From: Breznakiella homolactica
GTDB taxonomy: Bacteria; Spirochaetota; Spirochaetia; Treponematales; Breznakiellaceae
Assembly (NCBI RefSeq): GCF_016616095.2
Contig: NZ_CP067089.2
Span: 62,001-126,000 of the forward strand
Direction of reading: 5' to 3'
Length of the DNA: 64,000 nucleotides
This document shows positions 1-10,300 of the stretch, piece after piece. Both the position numbers and the translations under genes were made by a program. The notes beneath the pieces were generated by a model. It was not told the origin of the DNA, made no database searches, and worked only from the letters and a program-made list of their open reading frames with translations. How positions within the stretch are numbered: the first letter of the stretch is position 1; each line of letters starts with the position of its first letter.

Positions 1-87
1 ACAAAGGTGCCGATTACCGAAGACTACGTTAACGAACGGCTCAATGATCTCGTGGTGGATCAGGATTTAGGCAGATATATTCTCTAA
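1..87 (+). CDS. hslU: HslU (ClpY) ATPase, C-terminal end only
   Basis: Frame 1 reads 28 residues and ends in the peptide GRYIL followed by TAA. HslU proteins characteristically end in a short RYIL/RFIL-type tail that docks into the HslV protease and activates it. The rest of the gene lies off the left edge. Family knowledge: treponemes carry hslVU directly upstream of flgB, which is what follows here. The assignment rests on this short tail and on synteny. Confidence 0.8.
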   Translation, partial: TKVPITEDYVNERLNDLVVDQDLGRYIL

Positions 88-109
88 ACCGGAGAAGATA
101 ATCTGCCGA

Positions 110-143
110 TTATTGAAAGGTAGGAAGGAGTTCCTTTCAATAA
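110..143 (+). promoter_or_regulatory. 11-bp perfect stem-loop in the flgB leader
   Basis: TTATTGAAAGG (110-120) pairs perfectly with CCTTTCAATAA (133-143) around a 12-nt loop. No T-run follows, so it is not a classical intrinsic terminator. It lies between hslU and the flgB ribosome-binding site. The first ten bases of each arm recur as a perfect palindrome at 11121-11140. It could be an mRNA processing or regulatory structure, or a DNA operator. The described Termite-flg RNA motif is a candidate identity because it occurs upstream of flagellar genes in termite-gut bacteria; I could not test this. Confidence 0.6.
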
Positions 144-164
144 ACAGCAATAGGAGGATGGGAT

Positions 165-584
165 TTGAACATTCAGAATAACTTCAGCAAAACCATAGAC
201 ATTACACACCGCGCTATGGATGCGAGCCTCATCCGCCGAGATGTAATCGCCAATAACATGGCCAATGCGCAGGTCCCCAACTTCAAGCGGTCGGACCTCA
301 ATTTTGAAAGTGAACTCAAACGCGCTCTGGATTCGGAAAAACAGAAACCGGCTTTGGAGCTGACTCTGACGGATTCAAAGCATATCCCCAACTGGAGGGC
401 CAGGAATTACCAGGATGTCCAACCCCGGCGGGTCCTGGATTATACGTCCACCTATAATAACAACGGCAACAATGTCGATCCGGAACAGGAAGTCATGCTG
501 GCCCTGGAAAACCAGCTTATGTATACACTGCTGGCCCAGGCCCAGAGTTTTGAATTTAACCAGATCAGCATGGTCCTGCGGTAA
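165..584 (+). CDS. flgB: Flagellar basal-body rod protein FlgB
   Basis: A proximal rod subunit of the periplasmic flagellum, 139 aa, the usual FlgB length. The N-terminal rod signature is visible (about residues 20-40, DVIANNMANAQVPNFKRSDL), as is the C-terminal segment NVDPEQEVMLALENQLMYTLL typical of the family. The start is TTG at 165, placed 7 nt after a strong AGGAGG at 152-157; the ATG at 158 overlaps that site and is out of frame. It is the first gene of the flagellar operon, with flgC 11 nt downstream. Confidence 0.95.
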   Translation: MNIQNNFSKTIDITHRAMDASLIRRDVIANNMANAQVPNFKRSDLNFESELKRALDSEKQKPALELTLTDSKHIPNWRARNYQDVQPRRVLDYTSTYNNNGNNVDPEQEVMLALENQLMYTLLAQAQSFEFNQISMVLR

Positions 585-595
585 GGGAATAAGGT

Positions 596-1057
596 ATGGG
601 TATTTTTAGTTCTATCAGCATAGCAGGATCGGGAATGAGCGCCGAACGGTTCCGTTCGGATGTGATTGCCGACAATATAGCCAATGCCAATACAACCAGG
701 ACCACCGAAGGCGGCCCTTTCCGGCGGAGCCGGGTTATCATGCGGCCCCGGGTGGAAGAACCCTACTGGCGGAGTCCCTTTCTTCCGGATGTGCTGGACA
801 ACGGAGTCGGCCAGGGCGTACGCGCCGTGGGGGTAGAGAAGGATAATACGCCGCCCCGGCTCATATACGATCCCACCCATCCGGATGCCATACAGAGCGG
901 CCCCCGTGAGGGATACGTCGAAATGCCCAATGTGGATATCGTAACGGAAATGGTGGACCTCATCGCCGCATCCCGGGCGTATGAGGCAAACGCTTCCATC
1001 GTAGACGGGTCAAAGGCCATGTTCCAGCGGGCGCTGGAAATCGGTGCGGGGAGGTAA
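596..1057 (+). CDS. flgC: Flagellar basal-body rod protein FlgC
   Basis: Proximal rod subunit, 153 aa. It has the N-terminal rod-family signature (SISIAGSGMSAERFRSDVIA, then DNIANANTTRT) and the C-terminal NVDIVTEMVDLIAASRAYEA motif shared with FlgG and FlgF. FlgC assembles with FlgB, FlgF and FlgG in the rod. It sits tightly between flgB and fliE, consistent with one polycistronic message. Confidence 0.96.
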   Translation: MGIFSSISIAGSGMSAERFRSDVIADNIANANTTRTTEGGPFRRSRVIMRPRVEEPYWRSPFLPDVLDNGVGQGVRAVGVEKDNTPPRLIYDPTHPDAIQSGPREGYVEMPNVDIVTEMVDLIAASRAYEANASIVDGSKAMFQRALEIGAGR

Positions 1058-1060
1058 TAG

Positions 1061-1438
1061 GTGACCATCTACAAGCCCGAACTGGTAAGTGGCGATAAGG
1101 TTCCCATGGCGGTCACCCATCCTAAGCATTTTGTTCCCGGCGACCGGCATTTTATTTCTACCGGCGCGGCGATATCCGAACTGGGAAACAAAATCGGGGC
1201 CGAATCGGTTGTCCGGGCGGGGTCCTTTGAGGATACCATGCTGAAGGCTTTGGATAAGGTGAGCGCCTACCAGCAGGCGCCGAGCAATATGATGCAGATG
1301 GCCATCACCGACCCCGGTTCGGTGGATGTTCATGATATAACAATCGCGCAGGCGAAGGCTAATCTTTCGCTTAATATAACCAGAACCGTTCTTGACAGAA
1401 TAGTACGGGGATGGAAAGACCTGATAAATACCCGGTGA
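1061..1438 (+). CDS. fliE: Flagellar hook-basal body protein FliE
   Basis: FliE connects the MS ring to the rod. The 125-aa product carries the conserved C-terminal half (VSAYQQAPSNMMQMAITDPG, then SVDVHDITIAQAKANLSLNI and RTVLDRIVRGWKDL). The N-terminal part before residue 45 is longer than in enteric FliE. The start is GTG at 1061, 3 nt after the flgC stop and preceded by GGGGAGG at 1048-1054. Confidence 0.93.
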   Translation: MTIYKPELVSGDKVPMAVTHPKHFVPGDRHFISTGAAISELGNKIGAESVVRAGSFEDTMLKALDKVSAYQQAPSNMMQMAITDPGSVDVHDITIAQAKANLSLNITRTVLDRIVRGWKDLINTR

Positions 1439-1444
1439 CCGAGT

Positions 1445-1466
1445 AGGTCCGGGTAAGTCCGGACCT
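1445..1466 (+). other. Intercistronic stem-loop between fliE and fliF
   Basis: AGGTCCGG (1445-1452) pairs perfectly with CCGGACCT (1459-1466) around a 6-nt loop. There is no T-run. It lies just 3' of fliE and about 25 nt before the fliF ribosome-binding site (GGGGAGGGG near 1492-1500). It may stabilise or process the message. Confidence 0.5.
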
Positions 1467-1503
1467 TTCCGATACCGTTGAACGTTCTTCTGGGGAGGGG
1501 AAT

Positions 1504-3210
1504 ATGAACGAGTGGATTAAAAAGTTTTTAGCTCAGATCAAAGCACTGTGGGGAAAATGGTCCCTGGCGCAGCGGCTGATTCTTATCGGCATTGCCCTGG
1601 CCGCCGTGGTCGGTGTGGCTGCGCTTGTCATGGTTTCTTCTGCTCCGAGCATGGTTCCCGTTATTGACGCTCCCATCCGGGACGAAGACGCCCGGGACCG
1701 CATCATCACCCGCATCAACCAGGAAGGGATAAAAACTTCCGTGTCATCCACCGGGACCATAATGGTTCCGGATGAAAAAACCGCCCGGCGTATGCGTTCC
1801 ATCCTTATCCGCGAAGATCTTATTCCCACAGGCACGGACCCCTGGGCTATCTTTGACCGGGAACGCTGGAGCATCACCGACTTTGAGCGGAACGTTAACC
1901 TCCAGCGGGCCATTACCCAGATGGTTACCGACCACATCAAAGCCCTGGACGATGTGGATGACGCCAATGTTACCATTGTTATGCCCGAGCGGGAACTCTT
2001 TACCGCGGACCAGAATCCCGTGACCGCCAGCGTCATCATAATTCCCCGGCCGGGAAGTGATATAACCGAAAACCGCAAGAAAGTTGAGGGCATCCAGAAG
2101 ATACTCAAATTCGCGGTGGAAGGCCTCCGGGATGATAATATCGTTATTACCGACCAGCGCGGTATGGTGCTCAATGACTTTACCGGTATGGCGGCCATGG
2201 ACCGCCTCAACCTCATTGAGCGGGAACAGAAAATAACCCAGCAGCTCGAGGCCAAGTACCGGGCGATCATTCTTTCCTCCCTCCAGGGAACCTACACCAA
2301 CGACCGCGTGCGGGACCTCAATATCAAGATCGATATGGATATGTCCAAAAAAGCGATCAGCACCAGTGAGTTCTACCCCATAACCATCAAGGAACGGACT
2401 CCCGGGCTGCCCTATGACGATTCGGAGCTGGTCCAATCCATCACCCGGTCCCGGTCGACATCCAGTACCGCCTGGGAAGGGACAGGCTTTATGCCCGAAG
2501 GCCCCGCCGGGGTGGAAGGCCAGACCCCGCCGGCTTTTAAGGATATGCAGAACCTCTTCGGCAGTGTTTCCCAGGAGACACTTACCCACAATGAGGAAAT
2601 AAACAGCCGGTCCATCGAAGAAGAAAAGAGCCCCAGCATTGACCGGGTAACCATATCGGTAAACGTTGACGGCCAGTGGAAGTGGAAATACAACGAAAAG
2701 GGAGATCCCGTGGTTCTTCCCGACGGTTCCATTGAGCGGGAATACATACCGGTTCCCAATGACGACCTCCGGAAAATACAGGGACTCATCCAGGATGCCA
2801 TCGGGTATGATCAGGCCCGGGGAGATTCGGTGACGGTCCACAATATCGCCTTTGACCGGACGGGCCAGTTCGCCGCGGAAGACGCCGCGTTCTTCAGGCA
2901 GAAGCAGGTACAGACCACGGTCATGTTCTTCCTGTCCGGTCTCGCCATACTTCTGGTAAGCTTCATCATTTTCAGGCTTATCTCCAGAGAACTGGAACGG
3001 CGGCGGCGGCTGAGGGAAGAAGAACTGTCCCGGCAGCACCAGATGATGCGGGAAAGCGCCCTCCGGCAGGCGGAAGAAGAAGGGGTGGAAGTTTCCATGT
3101 CCGTGGAAGAGCGGAAGCGTATGGAACTCCAGGAAAACGCGATCAACCTGGCCAAGGAACATCCCGAGGATGTGGCCCAGCTGATCCGAACCTGGCTTTT
3201 GGAGGAATAG
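1504..3210 (+). CDS. fliF: Flagellar MS-ring protein FliF
   Basis: Inner-membrane MS-ring subunit of 568 aa, in the normal FliF size range. A first membrane segment lies at about residues 22-47 (AQRLILIGIALAAVVGVAAL). The ring-building YscJ/FliF domain follows, then a long periplasmic region and a second membrane segment at about 474-495 (TTVMFFLSGLAILLVSFIIF). The charged cytoplasmic tail ends in KEHPEDVAQLIRTWLLEE, the FliG-binding motif. It starts at ATG 1504 after a purine-rich GGGGAGGGG, and fliG begins 3 nt after its stop. Confidence 0.97.
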   Translation: MNEWIKKFLAQIKALWGKWSLAQRLILIGIALAAVVGVAALVMVSSAPSMVPVIDAPIRDEDARDRIITRINQEGIKTSVSSTGTIMVPDEKTARRMRSILIREDLIPTGTDPWAIFDRERWSITDFERNVNLQRAITQMVTDHIKALDDVDDANVTIVMPERELFTADQNPVTASVIIIPRPGSDITENRKKVEGIQKILKFAVEGLRDDNIVITDQRGMVLNDFTGMAAMDRLNLIEREQKITQQLEAKYRAIILSSLQGTYTNDRVRDLNIKIDMDMSKKAISTSEFYPITIKERTPGLPYDDSELVQSITRSRSTSSTAWEGTGFMPEGPAGVEGQTPPAFKDMQNLFGSVSQETLTHNEEINSRSIEEEKSPSIDRVTISVNVDGQWKWKYNEKGDPVVLPDGSIEREYIPVPNDDLRKIQGLIQDAIGYDQARGDSVTVHNIAFDRTGQFAAEDAAFFRQKQVQTTVMFFLSGLAILLVSFIIFRLISRELERRRRLREEELSRQHQMMRESALRQAEEEGVEVSMSVEERKRMELQENAINLAKEHPEDVAQLIRTWLLEE

Positions 3211-3213
3211 GGT

Positions 3214-4287
3214 ATGGCAAAAACTGCAAGCCCTGCCGCCTCATCTCCGGGTGCAGCTGCCGGGGGCGGCAAAAAAGTAAAAGGCTCAAAAGATTTTACC
3301 GGACGGCAGAAAGCCGCCATTTTCCTGGTCAGCATCGGTTCGGAAATTTCCGCGGAAATTTTCAAGTACCTCAGGGAAGATGAAATCGAGACCCTGACCT
3401 TTGAAATAGCCCGGCTCGAAACCATTGAGCCGGCTCAGAAGGATGCGGTCCTCATGGAGTTCCAGGAACTCATGATGGCCAACGAGTTCATCTCCACCGG
3501 CGGTATCGACTATGCCCGGGAACTGCTGGAAAAATCCCTGGGAAGCCAGAAAGCTATCGACATAATCAACCGCCTGACCTCCAGCCTCCAGGTCAGACCC
3601 TTTGATTTTATCCGGCGGACCGACCCGGCCCACCTGCTCAACTTTATTCAGCAGGAACATCCCCAGACCATTGCGCTTATTCTGGCTTACCTTGAGCCTA
3701 ATAAGTCTTCGATCATTCTGCAGAGCCTTCCCCACGAAGTGCAGAGTGACGTCGCGCGGCGGATAGCCACCATGGACCGGACCAGTCCGGAAGTTCTCCG
3801 CGAGGTGGAACGGGTTCTGGAAAAGAAACTTTCCACCCTGTCCAGTGAGGACTATACCGCGGCCGGCGGCGTTGAGAGCATCGTTGAAATTCTCAACCTC
3901 GTTGACCGTTCTTCGGAGAAACAGATTATCGAAGCCCTGGAAGATGAGGACCCGGAACTTGCCGAGGAAATCAAGAAACGGATGTTCGTGTTCGAGGATA
4001 TCGTTATGCTCGACGACCGGGCGATCCAGAAGGTCATGCGGGAAGTCGATTCCCAGGAACTGGCCAAGGCCCTCAAATCGGTGGATACCGAAGTTCAGGA
4101 TAAAATCTTCCGGAATATGTCCAAACGCGCAGCGGGCATGCTCAAGGAAGATATGGAATACATGGGACCGATCCGGCTTAAGGACGTTGAGGAAGCTCAG
4201 CAGAAGATCGTATCCATCATCCGGCATCTTGAGGATACCGGTGAAATCGTTGTGGCCCGGTCCGGTGAGGATGAATTGGTCGTTTGA
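3214..4287 (+). CDS. fliG: Flagellar motor switch protein FliG
   Basis: Rotor protein that couples the stator to the MS ring and helps set rotation direction. The 357 aa comprise an Ala/Gly-rich N-terminal extension (residues 1-25), FliG-N (TGRQKAAIFLVSIG onward), the middle domain with the EHPQTIALIL motif, and FliG-C with charged torque helices near DDRAIQKVMREVDSQELAKAL. Spirochaetes often carry two fliG paralogues; the one in this operon is the motor-essential FliG2 type by synteny. Two stem-loops separate it from fliH. Confidence 0.97.
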   Translation: MAKTASPAASSPGAAAGGGKKVKGSKDFTGRQKAAIFLVSIGSEISAEIFKYLREDEIETLTFEIARLETIEPAQKDAVLMEFQELMMANEFISTGGIDYARELLEKSLGSQKAIDIINRLTSSLQVRPFDFIRRTDPAHLLNFIQQEHPQTIALILAYLEPNKSSIILQSLPHEVQSDVARRIATMDRTSPEVLREVERVLEKKLSTLSSEDYTAAGGVESIVEILNLVDRSSEKQIIEALEDEDPELAEEIKKRMFVFEDIVMLDDRAIQKVMREVDSQELAKALKSVDTEVQDKIFRNMSKRAAGMLKEDMEYMGPIRLKDVEEAQQKIVSIIRHLEDTGEIVVARSGEDELVV

Positions 4288-4290
4288 TAT

Positions 4291-4342
4291 AAAACCCGAA
4301 GGGTTTATGTCCCAGAGTTTATATTGCAAGGCAATATAAACT
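4291..4342 (+). other. Tandem stem-loops between fliG and fliH
   Basis: The first hairpin pairs AAACCC (4292-4297) with GGGTTT (4301-4306). The second pairs AGTTTATATTGC (4316-4327) with GCAATATAAACT (4331-4342), 12 perfect base pairs around a 3-nt loop. They fill the only sizeable gap (96 nt) inside the flagellar operon. No T-run follows, so processing, mRNA stability or attenuation is more likely than full termination. Confidence 0.6.
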
Positions 4343-4383
4343 CCGCTGTTTTGAGATGAAGTGATGTTTAAAATGAGGTAGAG

Positions 4384-5337
4384 ATGGCAAAGGCGGTATT
4401 CAGACCCGGCGAAGTCGTTATCAGCGACAAAAAAGTTTTCCTCGATCCCCCCCAGGCCTATCCCGACGCGGTTAATCTCGTTCATGTCCCTCAGGAAATT
4501 GAAGAACTGGAGGACGCCGAAGAGTATACGGGGCCTACGGCGGATGACCTCCGCCGCGAAGCTGAAGCTTTTAAGACCCAGTGGGACCAGGAACGGGAAG
4601 GGATGATCAGCGCCGCCAAAGCCGAAGCGGAGGCCATCAAGAAAGAAGCTGAGGAAGCCGCCTTCCAGGAGGTAAAACGCCGTACCGATCAGGCTCAGTC
4701 CATGCGCCGCGAAGCCGAGGATGAGGCGGAACGCATTATTGCCGAAGCAAAACAGAAAGCACAGGACATCGAAGCGGATGCCCGTTCCGCCTTTGACGAG
4801 GATAAACGGCTTGCCGAAAACGAAGGCCGTTCCGCGGGCCGGGAAGAAGGGTTTAACGAAGGCAAAGCCGAAGCGGAGCGCCTCATTGAACGGACCCAGA
4901 CTATCCTCGAACGCGCCCAGGATAAGCGGGCGGAAATTCTCGCCGAGACGGAACAGCAGATTATCGATCTTGTACTTCTCATTTCACGGAAGGTCATTAA
5001 AGTAATTTCGGAGAACCAGCGGAATGTGGTAATTTCCAATGTCGTCCAGGCGCTCCGGAAGGTAAAGGGCCGGGGCAACATCATCATCCGGGTCAATATG
5101 ACGGATGTAAAACTGACCACGGAACACATGAAGGATTTCGTAAAACTGGTGGAAGGCGCAAAGTCTATTCAAATAATAGAAGATTCCAAGGTTGACCGGG
5201 GCGGATGTATCATCGAAACCGAATTCGGGGAAATTGATGCCCGCATTGCCAGCCAGCTTTCCGAGCTGGAAACCAAAATTCTCGAACTGTCTCCCATAAA
5301 GGCAAAGGCAAGAACGGCCCCCATTGACGAAGGATGA
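4384..5337 (+). CDS. fliH: Flagellar assembly protein FliH
   Basis: Negative regulator and stator-like partner of the export ATPase FliI. The 317 aa carry a long Ala/Glu-rich coiled-coil from about 55 to 185 (GMISAAKAEAEAIKKEAEEA and similar heptads). The globular FliH/YscL C-terminal domain follows (about 190-300, DLVLLISRKVIKVISENQRN onward). The start at ATG 4384 follows GAGGTAGAG. fliI begins 27 nt after the stop. Confidence 0.93.
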   Translation: MAKAVFRPGEVVISDKKVFLDPPQAYPDAVNLVHVPQEIEELEDAEEYTGPTADDLRREAEAFKTQWDQEREGMISAAKAEAEAIKKEAEEAAFQEVKRRTDQAQSMRREAEDEAERIIAEAKQKAQDIEADARSAFDEDKRLAENEGRSAGREEGFNEGKAEAERLIERTQTILERAQDKRAEILAETEQQIIDLVLLISRKVIKVISENQRNVVISNVVQALRKVKGRGNIIIRVNMTDVKLTTEHMKDFVKLVEGAKSIQIIEDSKVDRGGCIIETEFGEIDARIASQLSELETKILELSPIKAKARTAPIDEG

Positions 5338-5364
5338 TTTCATTGCCGGGAGGGGCGGTGAACC

Positions 5365-6840
5365 ATGGAAAACAAAACCATACTTGATAAGTATCTCGAA
5401 ACTGCCGAACAGGTAGATCCGATCAAATGCACCGGAAGGATTATTAAAGTCCAGGGGCTGCTTATTGAAAGCCGCGGACCCCAGGCCATAATCGGGGAAG
5501 TCTGCCGCATCGATATTCCGAAGGAAAAAACAATTATCCAGGCCGAGGTAGTCGGCCTCCGGGACGATATTGTCCAGCTCATGGCCTTTGAGGACACCGC
5601 GGGCATCGAGGTGGGAAACCTGGTGGTCGCGTCCGGTGAACGGCTGTCGGTTCCTGTTTCAGGAAAACTGCTCGGCCGGGTTCTGGATTCCCTGGGACGG
5701 CCGACGGACGGGAAAGGCGATATTGAATCCTCCGTGTCCTATCCCGCGGTCGCCGACGCTCCGAACCCGCTGACCCGGAGAAGAATAACCCAGTGGATTT
5801 CCACGGGCGTCCGGGCAATCGACGGCCTTCTGTCCGCCGGACGCGGCCAGCGTCTCGGTATTTTCTCCGGGTCCGGGGTCGGCAAGTCAACTCTTCTGGG
5901 TATGATCGCCCGGAATACCAACGCCGATGTTAACGTGGTTGCCCTGATCGGCGAACGGGGCCGGGAAGTCAACGACTTTATCGAAAACGACCTCGGCCCG
6001 GAAGGTCTCGCCCGTTCGGTTCTTATTGTATCGCCCTCCAACGCGCCGCCTCTGGCGCGCCTGAGAGGCGCGTACGTCGCTACGGCGGTGGCGGAATATT
6101 TCCGTGACCAGGGACTCGATGTAATGCTGCTGTTTGATTCCGTCACCCGCTTCGCCAGAGCGCAGCGGGAGATAGGGCTTGCCACCGGTGAACCGCCGGC
6201 AACCCGCGGGTATACCCCCAGCGTTTTTGATTCCATGCCGAAACTGCTGGAACGCTGCGGTACTTCGGATAAGGGAACAATCACCGGCTTCTACACAATC
6301 CTTGTTGACGGCGATGATATGGATGAACCCATAGCCGATACTGTCCGGGGAATCCTCGACGGCCATATAATCCTTTCCCGCCGTATTGCCCAGCGCTACC
6401 ATTATCCGGCCATAGATGTATTAGCCAGTATATCCCGGCTGGCATCGGTAATAACCGGTCCGGTAACGAAAAAAGTTGCGGGTTATATCCGGAGACTCAT
6501 GGCGGTTTACGCCGAATCCGAAGACATGATAGATGTGGGTGCGTACCATCCCGGAAGCAACCCGGCTATTGACGAAGCCATAGCTAAGAAAAAACCCATC
6601 GATGATTTTCTTATCCAGGGAATTGATGAAAAATCGAGTATCCCGGAAACACTTGCCGCCATGGCGGCTATTGCGGAAATGGAAATTCCCCCTGAGGAAC
6701 TGGGGATTTACCAGCCCTCAGAAAGCGCGGCGGAAAAGGGAAATCCGGAAGTAGAAAACGGTTCCTCCGGGGAACAGGATTTCCCGGGGCAAAACACAAG
6801 TACCGGCGGTTCCGGTATACCGGAATCCCATAGGGAATAG
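5365..6840 (+). CDS. fliI: Flagellum-specific ATP synthase FliI
   Basis: ATPase of the flagellar type III export apparatus, related to the F1 beta subunit. The 491 aa show the P-loop GSGVGKST at 169-176, the catalytic-Glu region GERGREVNDF at about 197, and a Walker B at VMLLFDSVTRFARAQREIG. The C-terminal 35 residues are a low-complexity Ser/Gly/Glu tail not usual for FliI. The start at ATG 5365 follows GGGAGGGGCGG. FliH and FliJ, its partners, flank it. Confidence 0.97.
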   Translation: MENKTILDKYLETAEQVDPIKCTGRIIKVQGLLIESRGPQAIIGEVCRIDIPKEKTIIQAEVVGLRDDIVQLMAFEDTAGIEVGNLVVASGERLSVPVSGKLLGRVLDSLGRPTDGKGDIESSVSYPAVADAPNPLTRRRITQWISTGVRAIDGLLSAGRGQRLGIFSGSGVGKSTLLGMIARNTNADVNVVALIGERGREVNDFIENDLGPEGLARSVLIVSPSNAPPLARLRGAYVATAVAEYFRDQGLDVMLLFDSVTRFARAQREIGLATGEPPATRGYTPSVFDSMPKLLERCGTSDKGTITGFYTILVDGDDMDEPIADTVRGILDGHIILSRRIAQRYHYPAIDVLASISRLASVITGPVTKKVAGYIRRLMAVYAESEDMIDVGAYHPGSNPAIDEAIAKKKPIDDFLIQGIDEKSSIPETLAAMAAIAEMEIPPEELGIYQPSESAAEKGNPEVENGSSGEQDFPGQNTSTGGSGIPESHRE

Positions 6841-6851
6841 GAGAAACCACC

Positions 6852-7301
6852 GTGAAGAAATTCAGTTTCAGCCTGGAAAAGGTTCTGGAACTCAAAGCTT
6901 ACCGGGAGCGGGAATCGGAAATCGAACTGGGCCGGGCCATTGGCGCCCTTACTGCGGTAGAGCAGGAGATTCAGGATGTCGCGAAAAAACGGGTGGAAGC
7001 GGCATCCCTGCGGTTCCTTCCCGGCCGGAAATCGGCGGAAATCTACAATACGGATCTCTATATAATAAGGCTCGACAAACTCAAGGATAAACTCTTCGAG
7101 GATGCCGCCAAGGCGGAACTGGTGGTGGCTGCGGCCCGGGAGAAATACATCGAAGCATCCCGGGAGCGCAAGGTCCTCGACAAGCTCAGGGAAAAACGGC
7201 TGCAGGAATACAAAAAGAACCTTATGAATGAGGAAATAAAGGAACTTGACGATATCTCCAACGGCCGCCAGGCACGGCAGAGTATCCTCGGCGGCTCCTA
7301 G
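6852..7301 (+). CDS. fliJ: Flagellar export chaperone FliJ
   Basis: 149-aa, almost entirely coiled-coil protein beginning MKKFSFSLEKVLELKAYRER, the usual FliJ start. FliJ acts as the central stalk of the FliI hexamer and escorts export chaperones. The start is GTG at 6852 with AGGAG about 8 nt before. It is the last gene of the operon. Its TAG stop shares the palindrome CTAG (7298-7301) with the stop of the convergent EAL-domain gene. Confidence 0.9.
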   Translation: MKKFSFSLEKVLELKAYRERESEIELGRAIGALTAVEQEIQDVAKKRVEAASLRFLPGRKSAEIYNTDLYIIRLDKLKDKLFEDAAKAELVVAAAREKYIEASRERKVLDKLREKRLQEYKKNLMNEEIKELDDISNGRQARQSILGGS

Positions 7302-10300
7302 GATAAAACATTTTTCCGGTTGTTTTTCTTTTCCCGTATTTTATTCAGCGCCAGTTCAATTATTTTTTCCGAGTAGGATCCATCCTGATCAGAGTAGGGC
7401 AGTTCCGTATTCATCGCTATTCCATAGCTGAACGCCGGATCAAAGGGCCACTCCTCTTTTTTCCCTTTTGCCTTTAAATTGTTCAGGGCCTGCTGAATTT
7501 TGTATTCCGACTGTATGTTAGTGCAGGAGGGCAGGGCGATCACAAAATCACGTTCTCCGTACCGTCCGATAATATCATAGGATCTGAAGGTATTCATCAA
7601 AGTACTTACGGTTCCGCTCAGATAATCATCTCCTATAGGATTACCGCGGTCTTTCCTTATCTGGTCCAGCTTGTCGAGTTCAACGTAGCAGATACTGACG
7701 ATAATGTTTGACTTCTCAGCTTTGTAGCACAGGGAATTGATCATCTCGGAGAGGGTGCTTTTGTTCAGTGCCGACGCGAACATATCCATCGAAGCAAACA
7801 GGTTTAGTTTGTCCTGATACTGCCGCATTTGGGTAATATCCATGGAATACCGGAGATGGGCTTTTTTTCCCTGCCATGGTATTATGCTGTCATATACCCG
7901 GAAGTACCGTCCCGTATTCTCATCAAAGGATTCGTTAACCACAACTTTATCGGAACCGCCGTCAACCAATTCATCCTCATGACAGCTGGCGCACTTTTCT
8001 TTTCTGCCATGGAAAACCGAATGGCATGGTTCGTTGGCGGGATTTTCCGCATGGTAGTATTCCTTCATCATATCATTCATAAAAAGAATCCGGTGATCCT
8101 CAATATCCGAAACATACACCAGGGTGTCCAGCTGGTTCAGAATGATTTCGAGAATTTCGTTGGTCCGGACAATCTCCTTCCGCAGGGAAGAACGTTTGAT
8201 AGTGCCGGCAATCAGAACCGCGATGTGGTAGAGAAGCTGCACCTCTTCCGGTTTCCATTCGCGGTATTTTCTTATCCGCTCACTGATGAGGAAAAAGCCC
8301 GATATCCGGTTGTTCTCCCAGAAAGGCAGCGCAATTAGGGCGTTGACATCAAAAAACTTGAGGCTTTCCTGTATCTCCGGATCCAGGAGGGACATATCGG
8401 AAGCCAGGATGATACCGTTTGAAATCAGCAGTTCCATGAAAATAAAATTGAGTTTTTCATCCAGAACGCTTTCGGTCTTCAGCGGTATGCCCTCCGCATA
8501 CCATTCATATACGTCGTTCTCTTCACCTTCCTGGTTAAAGCGGAAAACCATGGCGTGGCTGATACGCAGTTTCTCCCCGATGAGTCCGAGTACCTGGCTG
8601 ATCGCATCGGGCACATCCTCGGCGCTGTTCAGGACTGACATCGCGTGGTTAATGAGTTTGTAAAAATTTGAAGGCAGCGCGTAACCGCCCCCGGGTTTAT
8701 TAAGATTGTCGAGATTTATGGGATCGTATGTTTTGACGGGAAAAACATTGACCGAGTTCGAGAAGTTGCCCAGGAGCGCCTGCAGCTCCACGGCCGGCAG
8801 CGGTTTGGAGAACAGGAAACCCTGGAAGAAGTCAACTTCGTTCTCGAGCAGGATCTGCATCTGGTTCGTGTTCTCAATGCCCTCCGCGATCACTTTGAAA
8901 CCGGCCCCGTGGGCAAAATCAACCATCACCCGGATTACGTGGCGAAGATACTCGTCATTCTCAACGTTTTTCACAAATGATTGGTCGAGTTTGATGGTGT
9001 TCACCGGAAGGGTGTTGAGTTTTGAGAATGAAGCGTACCCTGTTCCGAAGTCGTCCAGCGAAAGGCTTATCCCCGCCTGTCTGAAACTGTCGAGTATGGC
9101 AATCGTTCTCTCATTAAAGTTTACCTCCGCGCTTTCGGTTATTTCGAGGCTCAGTTTTTCCGGGGGATAGTTGTATTTCCGCAGCAGCGCCACAACTTTG
9201 TCGCAGAGATCGTAATCATTCAGCTGGATCGGTGAAAGGTTGACATCAAGGATAAACCGGTCCAGCGTGTCCAGTCCCCAGTTCTTGGTGTTTTTTATCG
9301 CTTCCTCAAGCACCCATTGGTCAATCATCCCGACCAGTCCCAGCTTTTCCGCTTCGGGGATAAAAACCGCCGGAGATACGGGGCCGAATTCCGGGCTGAC
9401 CCACCGGCACAGGGATTCCATGCTTGTCCATGTTCCGGTCACCGGATCCGCAATGGGCTGGTAATACACCGAAAAACCCTGCATGTTGTCGAGGACGGAA
9501 TTTTTAAGACTCAGCTCGAGACGCAGATGTTCGTTGAACGCCGCGTTTGCTTCGTCGTTGTAAATCAGGATGCCGTCTTTTTTCCGGGCCATGTCGATAA
9601 CCCGTTCAACCGTTGTCAGCAGTTCATCAAAATCCTTGAATTCCTGGCGGCAGGGGATTATCCCCATGGTTATGCCGATAAAAACCGTATGGGTCGTACT
9701 CCCCATCCATATTTCCCATGGGTTATTAAACCGCTCCCAGATTATCCGCGCTATTTTTATAATTTCGGGTTCCGAATAATCCTGCAGGAACACGGCGAAG
9801 CCGTCACTCTCAATCCGGTACAGGTTGATGCCGTAGTAGGGGAGCCTGAATATCCAGTTCTTTATTTCGTCCAGCAGGATGTCGCCCGCTTCCCGGTTGT
9901 ATGCCTCGTTTATCTTCCGCAGTTCATTGAGATCAAAGCAGATCAGAAATGAGTTCTTCGAAATGTAATTTTTTATATCCCGGGCCAGAAAGAAACCATT
10001 GGGAATTTTCATCCGCTGGTCGTAATAGGCGGTATAGGATAATTTGTCCTGGAGCTGTTTCCGTTCGGTTATGTCATAGAAACTAACAATATGGCACAGC
10101 CGGCCGTCGACCCAGTGGAGAACCCGGCTGTTAACCTGCAGCCATTTGTCGGAATTGCTGAGCTTGAGTTCCCAGTCAAGGTTTTTTGTCATTTCCGAAG
10201 TGTCCATGAGCAGCTTTTCCTTAGGACAGAACGGACAGGGTTCATTGAAGCCGAGCAGTTTATAGCAGGTGGCGCCTTTTAAATCATCCACGGTGCTGTC

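Noticed and set aside
1744..3162. 472-aa open frame on the minus strand
   Set aside because: It lies wholly opposite fliF, whose motifs are clear; low-complexity Gly/Phe/His-rich translation without any family features.
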